Shown here: in pieces, positions 6,811-15,100 of the stretch
How positions within the stretch are numbered: the stretch's first letter is position 1
Layout: every line of letters starts with the position of its first letter
The notes under the pieces: generated by a model
What the model was told of the DNA's origin: nothing
The model's input: the letters and a program-made list of their open reading frames with translations, nothing else
Database searches by the model: none
Source: Paracoccaceae bacterium
GTDB lineage: Bacteria > Pseudomonadota > Alphaproteobacteria > Rhodobacterales > Rhodobacteraceae
Direction of reading: 5' to 3'
Assembly: GCA_023254015.1 (NCBI GenBank)
Contig: JALQYS010000565.1
Location: 1-19,453 of the forward strand
DNA: 19,453 nt
Position numbers and translations under genes: made by a program

Positions 6811-8782
6811 ACGACAGGCGCCGCGCCAGATCGTGCAGCAGCGCCCCAAGCCGCATGTTCGTGACGCTGGCGGTCGCGCCCTGGGTGTAGAACCGCAGCA
6901 TCAGCGCCTCCATCTGCGCGTCGTCGGGCATCAGCTCAACCCTCGTGCCTTCGGCGGTCGTGCTGAGGACAAGGGCGGGAACCTCGCCAACGCCGCGCAG
7001 GTCAAGAAAGCCCAGGCTTCCCGGTTCCAGCGCATGGCCGCGGATGCGGGCGGTGTCGCTGGCAAGGTTGACCAGCCAGACCGGAAAGGTCTCCTCCGCC
7101 AGCCGAAAGCTTGCCAGCTCTGGCGCATCGCCGACATGGCGTTCCCGCCGGGGCAGCTCCACGCAGGCAAGAACGGTCAGGCACAGCACGACCAGATTGT
7201 AGAACGTCCAGAAGAGGATCACGATCTTGCCCTCTCCGGCCTCGAACGAGGCAAAGCCATCCGAAAGGATGCCCAGCCACAGGCCCGCCACCGTCAGGAT
7301 CACCCCGAGCAGAAAGGGCCACATCAGCCGCCATTGCACCACGATTCTACTGCGGTCGCCGCCCTTGGCCGTCACATTGAACGCCTTGCCATCGGGATTG
7401 ATCAGCCCGGAAATGGCCGAGATAGTAATGGGAACAGCGCCGATCAACTGGGTCACGTCATTGATGACCGGCACGATGCCGCCGCGGGACACCACCGAAA
7501 CCGCCATCAGGGACCACAGGTAATAGGGGCCGAAATAGCGCAGCACATCGGTCAGCGAGGCATCGACCACGACGATGTTGAAGAACCAGTAAAGCAGCGG
7601 AAAGAAGATCGCGGCCAGGCGGAAGGAAAAGGTGCCCAGCCAGAACAGCATGCTGTCGGCCACGCTCCAGCGGTCGCGCAGCCGCAGCGCTGCCTTGCCA
7701 AGGGGCCCGTGATCGCTGCGCGCGATCTGCATCAGCCCAAGGCACCAGCGCGCCCGCTGGGTGATGTATTCCTGCAGCCCCTCAGGTGCCAGACCTTCGG
7801 TCAGTGCCTCGTTCAGGTAGACGGTTTTCCAGCCATGCTCCTGCAGCACCAGCGTCAGCAGGAAATCCTCGGTGACACTTTCCGTGGGAAAGCCGCCGAT
7901 CTCGTCCAGCGCCTTGAACCGGATCAGCGAGGAGGTGCCGCAGCAAAAGGCGATGTCCCAGGCATCGCGGGCGGGCTGCACATGGTCAAAGAAGAACCGC
8001 TGTTCATCGGGGTAGCTGCGCGTCAACCCCAGATTGTGCTGGATCGGATCGGCGTTGAAGAAATGCTGCGGGGTCTGCACCAGCCCGACCTGGGGGTCAT
8101 GGAACAGCGCAAGGCCGCGTTCGGTAAAGCCGCGGTGCGGCACGAAATCGGCGTCCAGAATCGCCACAAAGTCGGGCGGGCTGTCCTGCCGGGCCAGAAA
8201 GCGCAGCGCATGGTTGATGTTGCCGGCCTTGGCCCCATGGTTGTCGGGCCGGCGCAGATATTCCACACCGCGTTTCGCGCAATAGTCGCGCAACCAGTCC
8301 CGCCGGCCGTCGTCCAGCACATAGACCGTCTTTTCCCGGTGGATCAGCGACTGCGCGCCAATGATCGTGCGTTCCAGCACGTCGAGCGATTCGTTGTAGG
8401 TGGCGATCAGTATGGCAACCGTGGGTTGCTTTGGCGGGCCATATTCCGGCCGCTCCCACCAGTGGAAATGGGTCGCGATCTCGGCCTTGCGGTCCTTGGT
8501 GCGCGCCATCATCAGATAGGCGCTTAACGACCCCAGCATCGCCAGAAGCTCGATGGCCAGAAAGCTCCAGCTGGCCAGCCCGTCGGCGGTCAGGCGAAAG
8601 GGGGCGACAGTTTCCGTGGCCCGCCAATAGCCATAGCGCAGCGACAGCACGGCGCAGACCGCAAACAGAAAGGCGCGGTGGCTGTTCCGGTCGGGATTGA
8701 TCAGCTCGCGCGCAACGCTGGTCAGGCCGACGAACAGCACAAGCAGGATCAGGGCGGACTGAAGGTCGCTGAACAGGGGCAT
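6791..8782 (-). CDS. bgsA: Processive beta-glucan synthase, GT2 (BgsA/BcsA-like)
   Basis: This 663-residue integral membrane glycosyltransferase polymerises sugar from a UDP-sugar (UDP-glucose in known relatives) and passes the chain across the inner membrane. N-terminal helices lie at about 6-23, 37-53 and 70-92. The cytosolic GT2 core has ATYNE 127-131, DDG 157-159, DAD 210-212, an FCCG finger-helix equivalent near 279-282, TED 304-306 and QRARW 342-346. More helices follow between about 373 and 541. The C-terminal 120 residues are cytosolic but show no normal PilZ pattern: RRERH stands where RxxxR is expected, and NLASDT where (D/N)xSxxG is expected. This matches Sinorhizobium BgsA, whose C-terminal domain binds c-di-GMP without being a PilZ domain. 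ATG 8782 follows the bgsB-like stop by 10 bases; a longer reading frame from 8989 would overlap bgsB by some 200 bases. Cellulose synthesis is the alternative, but no bcsB or bcsC is in view. Confidence 0.88.
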   Translation of the reverse strand: MPLFSDLQSALILLVLFVGLTSVARELINPDRNSHRAFLFAVCAVLSLRYGYWRATETVAPFRLTADGLASWSFLAIELLAMLGSLSAYLMMARTKDRKAEIATHFHWWERPEYGPPKQPTVAILIATYNESLDVLERTIIGAQSLIHREKTVYVLDDGRRDWLRDYCAKRGVEYLRRPDNHGAKAGNINHALRFLARQDSPPDFVAILDADFVPHRGFTERGLALFHDPQVGLVQTPQHFFNADPIQHNLGLTRSYPDEQRFFFDHVQPARDAWDIAFCCGTSSLIRFKALDEIGGFPTESVTEDFLLTLVLQEHGWKTVYLNEALTEGLAPEGLQEYITQRARWCLGLMQIARSDHGPLGKAALRLRDRWSVADSMLFWLGTFSFRLAAIFFPLLYWFFNIVVVDASLTDVLRYFGPYYLWSLMAVSVVSRGGIVPVINDVTQLIGAVPITISAISGLINPDGKAFNVTAKGGDRSRIVVQWRLMWPFLLGVILTVAGLWLGILSDGFASFEAGEGKIVILFWTFYNLVVLCLTVLACVELPRRERHVGDAPELASFRLAEETFPVWLVNLASDTARIRGHALEPGSLGFLDLRGVGEVPALVLSTTAEGTRVELMPDDAQMEALMLRFYTQGATASVTNMRLGALLHDLARRLSFNPDRS

Positions 8783-8792
8783 CAAGGCCAAC

Positions 8793-9896
8793 TTACCTGA
8801 AATAGGCGCGGAGCCAGTCCAGCGGGCGCACCTCGAAGAAGACCCGGCCAGTTCGGCCGATGGCGCAGCGCAGCTGGGGGTTGCTGGCCAGATCGGGAAG
8901 CTGCAGCACGACATCGGCGCGCTCCAGATGCCTTTGGCTGGGCGCGACCGCCAGACTGTCATAAACCGATGCAGCACCGGTGCCGGCAAGGCGGGTCACG
9001 ATTCCGGTCATCGCCTCGCCGCTGCCATCGAAGCGGAAGCTGGCGGTGGTTCCCTGGGTCAGGCGGTTGTAGACGGGCTGGGTCACCGAAAGGGTGACGA
9101 AGGCATGTTCGCAATCGGCGATCCGCAGCAGCGCATCGCCCCGCCCGACCTGGACCCCCGAGGCCGCCCGCCGCTCCCAGATCACCCCCTCGACGGGCGA
9201 GGCCAGGGCGGCCGTTGCCAGTCGGCTGACGCGGATGCGCTCAAGATCGATCCGGCGGGCGAGCGCGGCCAATTCTTGCCGTGTGGCGGTCAGATCGGCA
9301 TTCAGCGCCCGCATCTCGTCGGTGATGGCCAGCGCGCGCTGTTCGGAAAAGGTCACGTCGTCATAGCCATCGGCGATGAAGAAACCGCTTTCGGCCGCCG
9401 TCACCATGGCCTTGACCCGGCCATATTCCTCGCGCGCGCGGCTGAGGGAGATGGCGTCGGCATCGGTCATCTGCTGGGTCAGAACCCGCAGCCGTTCCTC
9501 GGCCTCGGTCAGCCAGACCCGCAGCTCTTGCAAGGCGGCCTCGGAAAAGGCGGTCGTGCGGCCTTTTTGCGTGGCGGCCTCCTGGCCCAGAAGGTCAAGC
9601 ATGCCTGTCAGCCGATCCTGCCGGATGATGGCCAGGTCGCGCTGCAGGATCAGATCCTCCAGCCGCACTGAATCGGCCTGGTCGTCCACCACCACCCCCA
9701 GCGGATCGCCCTGCGCGACGACATCTCCGGGCTGGCGGTCGAACTCGGTCAGGATACCATTGATCGGGCTGAACACGGTCACGACCTGCGTGTTGATCAC
9801 GGCGTCGGCGCTGGCGCCGGCAAGCTGTTCCTGCACAATGACCCAAATCGAAGCCAAAACCAAGAATGCCCCAATCGCGAGCCGAGAAAGCCGCAT
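8793..9896 (-). CDS. bgsB: HlyD-like membrane fusion protein (BgsB-like)
   Basis: This 367-residue periplasmic adaptor is anchored by one N-terminal helix (about 5-22, AIGAFLVLASIWVIV). A first half-lipoyl segment lies at 36-71 (VVTVFSPINGILTEFDRQPG), then a long helical hairpin at about 80-240, a second half-lipoyl segment near 244-275 (SPVEGVIWERRAASG) and a beta-rich C-terminal part. This is the HlyD/EmrA/Alg44-like architecture. In Sinorhizobium meliloti the bgsBA pair, an HlyD-like protein plus a GT2 synthase, makes a mixed-linkage beta-glucan, and this gene lies directly upstream of the synthase with a 10-base gap, so the two form one operon. I chose ATG 9896 because AGGTG lies just upstream and the chain then begins right before the membrane helix; an in-frame ATG at 9974 would add 26 polar residues. 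Confidence 0.85.
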   Translation of the reverse strand: MRLSRLAIGAFLVLASIWVIVQEQLAGASADAVINTQVVTVFSPINGILTEFDRQPGDVVAQGDPLGVVVDDQADSVRLEDLILQRDLAIIRQDRLTGMLDLLGQEAATQKGRTTAFSEAALQELRVWLTEAEERLRVLTQQMTDADAISLSRAREEYGRVKAMVTAAESGFFIADGYDDVTFSEQRALAITDEMRALNADLTATRQELAALARRIDLERIRVSRLATAALASPVEGVIWERRAASGVQVGRGDALLRIADCEHAFVTLSVTQPVYNRLTQGTTASFRFDGSGEAMTGIVTRLAGTGAASVYDSLAVAPSQRHLERADVVLQLPDLASNPQLRCAIGRTGRVFFEVRPLDWLRAYFR

Positions 9897-9914
9897 TTTG
9901 CACCTATCCGCAGA

Positions 9915-9934
9915 CTTCAGGAAACACCCTGAAG
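9915..9934 (-). promoter_or_regulatory. perfect inverted repeat in the bgsBA leader
   Basis: CTTCAGG (9915-9921) and CCTGAAG (9928-9934) form a perfect 7-bp inverted repeat around aaacac. It sits 18-38 bases before the bgsB-like start codon. It could be an operator for a dimeric regulator or an RNA hairpin near the ribosome binding site. The rest of the 133-base gap between the divergent genes shows no clear promoter hexamers. Confidence 0.45.
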
Positions 9935-10029
9935 GAAATGAGAAAGAGCGCGCCGGACCTGCCAGAGGTTGCAAGACTCTGACGATGCGGTAACATGCCT
10001 CCGCGGCCTCGCACTCTCATGAAGGTACA

Positions 10030-10602
10030 ATGTTGGCGGAAACCGATGACCACTGCAAGCCGTGGCCCCGTGCCAGACCCCGCCTGTCCGGCCGGGTTCT
10101 GGGTGCGCGGTGGCGCTTGAAGGGGGATGACGGGCTGGCCCGCATCGCCCAATGGGAGACACTTTCGGCCGGCGAATCACGACATATCGGTCAGAATACG
10201 GTGCTCCACGTCCTTGGTCCGGGCGGGCGGATCAGCAGTTTCTGGTTTGACGAGGCGGGCCAGGTCGAAGGGCCGATGTGGTTGTCGCGGTTCGCACCTC
10301 CCGATGCCGGGGCGCTGCGTTCGGCACCGTCTGCGACCGGTTGGTGGCGGCCGGCGGGGGGATCCTGTCTTGCCATGGCGGGGCTCGTGGTCATTCTGGG
10401 ACTGTCGGTCGGGTTTCGGGATCTGGCCGCTCACCCCGAGGTTGTCGGGGTCTTGCTGGGGGGCTGGCTGCTGACCTTTGCCTGGTGTCTGCGCCACCTC
10501 GACAGACCGCATCGGGCGGCCCGAAAAGAGGTCAGGATCCCCCCCCCGCGTGCCCGATTGTCCGACACGCCGCCCGGCGGCGCAGGCGGGCCGAGCGGTT
10601 GA
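10030..10602 (+). CDS. Hypothetical membrane protein, two helices
   Basis: I do not recognise this 190-residue protein. The N-terminal part (1-105) is soluble and moderately basic, with a stretch RIAQWETLSAGESRHIGQNT and an FWFDEAGQVEGPMWLSRF segment that could form a small beta-rich domain. Two predicted membrane helices follow, at about 112-128 (CLAMAGLVVILGLSVGF) and 137-154 (EVVGVLLGGWLLTFAWCL). The tail is short, basic and proline-rich (RAARKEVRIPPPRARL). There is no signal peptide, so both ends would be cytosolic. Codons show the strong G/C third-position bias of the region, which supports real coding. GAAGG lies a few bases before ATG 10030, a tight spacing. It is divergent from bgsBA and shares its upstream region, so co-regulation is possible but not shown. 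Confidence 0.65.
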   Translation: MLAETDDHCKPWPRARPRLSGRVLGARWRLKGDDGLARIAQWETLSAGESRHIGQNTVLHVLGPGGRISSFWFDEAGQVEGPMWLSRFAPPDAGALRSAPSATGWWRPAGGSCLAMAGLVVILGLSVGFRDLAAHPEVVGVLLGGWLLTFAWCLRHLDRPHRAARKEVRIPPPRARLSDTPPGGAGGPSG

Positions 10603-11425
10603 CCCGCCCACCGTTTTCTGCGCGGCCCTGGCCAGTTTGAGATTGGCGGCGTCGCAGGTCCGTGGCGCGGCGCCCTTCGGAATTCCAAGCGAAAAAGAAA
10701 ATATAATCAGAAATTTACTAAGTTCTTACATGTCTTGCGGCCTTCGGGGCCTGACCATCATCACCCTGCGGTTGGCCGATCCCGCTCTGTCTGGCGGCGG
10801 TGGATGACGTTGCAGACCCGGAAGCGCTGGCAGGTCGGGGGCCGGTGAGATCCTCGACAGCGGGACGGCGCCCTGCGGTTGTCTGGCGGGCGGGTGAGGC
10901 TCCTGTTTGTCGACCTGCCGAAACTGCCAGTTGCCGGGGCAGGCCAAAGCGTCAATCGCGGCTTGCGTGCCCCCCCCCAACGCGCGCCCATCCGGGGCTT
11001 GCCCCATGCTGCGTCCAACGCATCGGCGCTGGCCGGCGGCAAGACGCCGGGCGTGGTCCGGTCTTGGCAGGCAGAGACCGCCCCGCCCCGAACAGCCCTG
11101 GCCGGGCGCGCGGCCCGATGCACTCTCGCGGCGGGGAAGAAAGACCCATGCAAAGGGACCGCGCCCCGCAGGACAGCCCCCGCGCACGCCGCCGATCGGC
11201 CCGCCCCAGGATCCCTGTGGAAGATGTGATGCGTTGGGATTTGGGTGGTTTGTGAATACGCTCTTGCGATAAAAATAATGATCTTAATACACGAGGAAAC
11301 AATAAAATTATCTTTAGGTATATTAGCGGCTCTTTCGTGTGTTTTGTGCGCTTGCTCTTTTTGAATCGGATGAAAGAGCATAGATATGCACGGATAGAAA
11401 GCCGACAGAAAAGACTGAGGTCAGG
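10603..11425 (+). other. 823-base stretch without a convincing gene
   Basis: Open frames exist on both strands, but their products are low-complexity Arg/Pro/Gly/Ala strings with no domain, no ribosome binding site and no coherent codon bias, so I call none. The GC-rich middle (about 10740-11220) holds short hairpins such as CCGGCG-gcaaga-CGCCGG at 11033-11050 and a C8 run at 10971-10978. Two AT-rich patches stand out: about 10690-10735 and about 11255-11400. The second leads into the LuxR-type regulator gene and probably holds its promoter. The middle could be a decayed gene, an untranslated RNA or plain spacer. Confidence 0.6.
11353..11380 (+). promoter_or_regulatory. inverted repeat in the leader of the LuxR-type regulator
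   Basis: TGCTCTTT (11353-11360) and AAAGAGCA (11373-11380) are perfect 8-bp arms, centre to centre 20 bp apart (two helical turns). A third copy of GCTCTTT lies upstream in direct orientation at 11329-11335. The element ends 45 bases before the regulator's ATG, inside the AT-rich patch. The layout suits a dimer binding site, possibly for autoregulation; an RNA hairpin with a 12-base loop is the alternative. Confidence 0.45.
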
Positions 11426-12073
11426 ATGATCCCGAAAGCTGAGTCGGACCAGGTGTCTACGGGCGCGGTCCGTGTATTGATTGTGGACGACCATCGGCTT
11501 GTTGCCGAAACCATCGTTGCTGCCCTGTCGGCCGAAGTCGGCATCTCGGTCGAGATCGCGGTCGACATCGACTCGGCGCTGGAGCGGATCACGCAAAGCG
11601 GGCGTTACGATGTCGTCATGCTGGACTATGACCTGCCCGGCAGCCACTCGCTTGACGGGTTGGAGCGGATGATGGCGGGCAATCGTGGCGGGGTTGCCCT
11701 GTTCTCGGGCGTCGCGAACTGGAACGTGGTCGAACGCGCCCTGGCGCTTGGGGCCGCCGGGTTCATTCCCAAGACGCTGCCTCTCAAGACCGTGGCGCAT
11801 GCTCTGCGCTTCATTGCCAGCGGCGAGGTCTATGTGCCTGCCGATTTCGCGATGAGCATGGGCAAGGGGGACGGCAACAGCCTTGGCCTGAAACCGCGCG
11901 AGATGAAGGTTCTGGAATTCCTGAATCAGGGCATGCAGAACAAGGAAATCGGCCGCGAGGTTGGCGTCGAAGAGACCATCGTCAAGATGGACGTCAAGTC
12001 GATCTGCCGCAAGCTGGGCGTCCGCAACCGCACCCAGGCGGTTCTGGCGGCGCGCGAACATCGCATCGTCTGA
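11426..12073 (+). CDS. Response regulator, REC plus LuxR-type HTH
   Basis: This 215-residue cytosolic transcription factor of the NarL/FixJ type has a receiver domain at about 15-135 with the acidic pair Asp21-Asp22 (IVDDH), phosphoacceptor Asp67 in VVMLDYDLPG, Ser94 in LFSG and Lys116 in FIPKT, so it should be phosphorylatable. The LuxR-type HTH spans about 152-212 (LKPREMKVLEFLNQGMQNKE, then the recognition helix region around VEETIVKMDVKSICRKLGV). GAGG at 11417-11420, five bases before ATG 11426, supports the start. It lies upstream of the hybrid kinase on the same strand, separated by 119 bases with a hairpin, which suggests a cognate pair in separate or attenuated units. Targets are unknown; the inverted repeat in its own leader is a candidate site. 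Confidence 0.93.
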   Translation: MIPKAESDQVSTGAVRVLIVDDHRLVAETIVAALSAEVGISVEIAVDIDSALERITQSGRYDVVMLDYDLPGSHSLDGLERMMAGNRGGVALFSGVANWNVVERALALGAAGFIPKTLPLKTVAHALRFIASGEVYVPADFAMSMGKGDGNSLGLKPREMKVLEFLNQGMQNKEIGREVGVEETIVKMDVKSICRKLGVRNRTQAVLAAREHRIV

Positions 12074-12086
12074 TCTGCCCAAAGGG

Positions 12087-12111
12087 GCTGCCGGCTTGTG
12101 AGGCCGGCAGC
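12087..12111 (+). terminator. 9-bp hairpin after the LuxR-type regulator
   Basis: GCTGCCGGC (12087-12095) and GCCGGCAGC (12103-12111) form a perfect 9-bp GC-rich stem with a 7-base loop (ttgtgag), starting 14 bases after the stop codon. No T-run follows, so it is not a textbook intrinsic terminator. It could stabilise the mRNA end or attenuate transcription into the kinase gene. Confidence 0.45.
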
Positions 12112-12192
12112 GGCAGGGGTTGAGGCGACCGTGGAGAAATGGACTGCGGGTCGGCGTTCTTTGGCGCGGCGCGGCAGGGATGAGGCGCGGCA

Positions 12193-15100
12193 ATGGACAA
12201 GACCCAGCACCTGCATCACAGCGATGATCCTGCCGGCAATCCGGACCTGCAGCTTGAAGAGGCCTTGGCGGCTGTCCTTGATATGGTTCTCGGCGCCAAG
12301 GATCTGGACGCGGGCATTCTTGAGGCGCTTGCGCGATGCCGGGCGGCGACCGGGGCTGACGACTGGGCCTTGATCGGCCAGGCGGGCGCGGAAAGCGCGG
12401 CGGTGCTGGCTTCCAGCGATCCGACGCTGGTCGCTGCGGTCTGGCCGCAGCAGAAAATCCCCTTCGCGGCTGGCCCCCGGATCACCGAGCAGGCGGACCC
12501 GGCTGATCTGGCGGAACCGGCAGGCCTTTTGCGCGCATACCGCGCGTTCCTGACCGTGCCGGTCGAGGTGCCGTTCCAGCCTGCCATGGCCATCGCTCTC
12601 ATGTCCCGCGGGCCGGGCGCGTTCGGTGCACCGCACCTTGCCTTCCTGCGCCGGGTTGGGGGCCTGCTGGGGCAGGCGCTGGCCAACCGCCAGCTGACCC
12701 GCCGCACGGCCGCCCTTGCGACCGTGCTGAACCCTGTGGCAAGCCCCCCTCCGCCGCAGTCGCGGTTCCTGGATACGTCGTTCGAGGCGCTGCAGCACAG
12801 CTTTGGTCGGGTGGCCCGCTGGCAGGGCCAGATCGTCGACATCACCAACGAACTCCTTGGCGCCCACCCCGCCGAAACCGATGCCGCGATCAACCGCGCG
12901 CTGGAGCGGATGGGCCAACTCGCCGAATCTGACCGGACCTATGTGTTTCGTCTGCGAAACGGCAACCGGCTTGACAATACCCACGAATGGGTGGCGCCGG
13001 GCATCGAGCCGATGATCGCCCATCTGCAGGACATGCCCACCGATCTTCTGGACGACTGGCGCGGCCGCTTTCTGGCCGGGCAGGCGGTGCAGATCGACGA
13101 TGTCGATGCGCTGCCCGAAGATTCGGTCGTGCGGGGGGAGTTGCAGAGTCAGGGCATCCGCTCGCTTCTGGCGGTGCCCATGCTGCGCGATGGCGAGATC
13201 ACCGGCTTTGTCGGCTATGACGCGGTGCGCGCGCTGCGGCACTATCTGCCGCTGGAAATCCAGCTTCTGCAATCGGTGTGCAACGCCATTCGCGCCGTGC
13301 GGGAACGTGTCGAGGCCGAGATCGCAGCCGAACAGGCGCGGCAAAGCCTGCAGGCCACCTTGCTGGCCGTGCCGGAACTCGTGCTGGTGCTGGACCACGA
13401 GGGCCGGTTCACCGGCCAGTTTGCCGGGTCGGGGCAGGCGGCCATCCATACCGATGCCGAGTTGATCGGCCGCAAACCCGCCGAGGTGTTCTCGTCCAAG
13501 GCCGCCGATCTGACCGAAAGGCTGATGCGGTTTGTTGACAAGGGGGGGCCAAGCGGCCTGTCTGAACTCAACCTCGAGATCAATGGCCAGCAGCGCACCT
13601 TTCTGGCCTCGGCGGCGCCCCAGATCATGGGCGGCAAGCCGGTTGGCTATGTGATCGCCCTGCGCGACATCACCCATCGGCTGAAGGAACGCCGTCAGCT
13701 GCAACGGCTGGGCAAGATTGCCGAGCTGACCTCGAACCTTGTTGTCATCACCGATGCCGCGCAGCGCATCGAATGGGTCAACCCGGCCTTTGAACGCCGC
13801 ACCGGCTGGACGCTGGACGAGGTGCGCGGCAAGCGTCCCGAAAGTTTTCTCGCCTTTGAAAAGACCAATCGTCTGGAACTTTCGCGGATAGGCAAGCTGT
13901 TGCGCGCAGGCCAACCGGCCCGGGCCGAGCTGTTGAACCGCAGCCGGTCGGGCGAGGAATACTGGATCAGCAAGGACATCCAGCCGCTGCTGGACGCAAG
14001 CGGCGGGATCGAGGGTTTTGTCGCCGTCCAGACCGACATCACCGATCTCAAGACCTCGCATCTGCGCGCATTGCAAGACCGGGCGCAGGCGATGGACGCC
14101 TCTTCCGATGGAATCGCGATCACCGATGCGGATGGTCACTATCTTTACATGAACGCCGCCCACCGCAGCATGTTCGGCATCGGCCTGACCGAAGATGTCC
14201 AGTCGCTGCACTGGCAATCGCTTTATACCCAAGCGCAGGTCGCCACGATCCTGACCAAGGTCTGGCCGCAGCTGGAAACGATCGGAACCTGGCGCGGAGA
14301 TCTTTATGGTCGCCACCGCGACGGCCATCTTGTCGCGCAAGAAGTGTCGCTGACCCGCCGCGAACAGGGGCTTTTGTGCATAACGCGCGACATTTCGCAG
14401 CGCCTGCAGCTTGAGGCGGACAGGTCGCGCCTGCGCGAAGAGCTGCAAAGCGCCCAAGGCCGTGAAACCGTGGCCCAGCTTGCCGGCGGCGTGGCGCATG
14501 ACCTGAACAATCTGGTGGCGGTCGTGGCCGGGTCGGCCACGCTGTTGCAGGAATTCTGCCCCGACAATCCCGACATGAAGGCCGGCCTGCAACGCATCCT
14601 GCGCGCCACCGAGACGGCGACCGATCTGGTGGCGGGGTTGTCACGGCTGGGCCGGCCGCATCGTCAGCGCGACAGCCATGATCTGCGCAAGGTCCTGATG
14701 GAGGCCATCGATCTTCTTGGCAGCCAGCGCATCCGCGCCCATCATGTCACCGCCAGCTTGCCGCCAGACCCCTGTCCGGTCTGGGCCAATGTCACCCAGC
14801 TTTTGCAGGTGGCGGTGAACCTTGCGCTGAATGCCTGTCAGGCCGGCCCCGGCGAAAGCAACGACGTCACGCTTACGGCCCTGCCGCAGGGCACGCCGCC
14901 GCCCGAAGGGGCACCGGAAGTCGGCAAGTTGGCGAAGGGGGCCTCCTTCCAGCTTTTCCGCATTGCCGATACCGGCAACGGCATTGATGCCTCGGCGCGG
15001 CGGCGCTTGTTCGATCGCTATTTCACCACAAAGGGCGCCGAGGGCACGGGGCTGGGCCTGCCCATCGTCGCGGGCATCCTGCGCGACAATGACGCAGCAC

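Noticed and set aside
6611..8527. 638-residue open frame on the plus strand across the glucan synthase gene
   Set aside because: Antisense shadow of a clear GT2 gene; the product is rich in Gln, His, Arg and Pro with no recognisable fold.
8783..8989. 69-residue N-terminal extension of the glucan synthase
   Set aside because: It would overlap the bgsB-like gene by about 200 bases, is not membrane-like, and ATG 8782 gives a normal operon gap and a start right before the first helix.
4417..9896. Locus considered as a cellulose (bcs) operon
   Set aside because: No BcsB or BcsC is present, the synthase lacks a clear PilZ domain and its partner is HlyD-like. Cellulose is not excluded, but the BgsBA pattern fits better.
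9897..9974. 26-residue N-terminal extension of the HlyD-like protein
   Set aside because: ATG 9896 has AGGTG just upstream and directly precedes the membrane helix; the extension would also cover the inverted repeat at 9915-9934.
10726..11272. Several overlapping frames of about 90-150 residues on both strands in the large gap
   Set aside because: No ribosome binding sites, no domains, composition dominated by Arg, Pro, Ala and Gly, and mutually exclusive frames of equal quality.
11281..11325. TTAA-containing sites near the LuxR-type regulator considered as CtrA boxes
   Set aside because: No TTAA-N7-TTAA spacing is found; the TTAA words fit general AT-richness.
11926..14592. 888-residue open frame on the minus strand across the hybrid kinase
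   Set aside because: Shadow of the GAF/PAS/kinase gene, which has all catalytic motifs on the plus strand.
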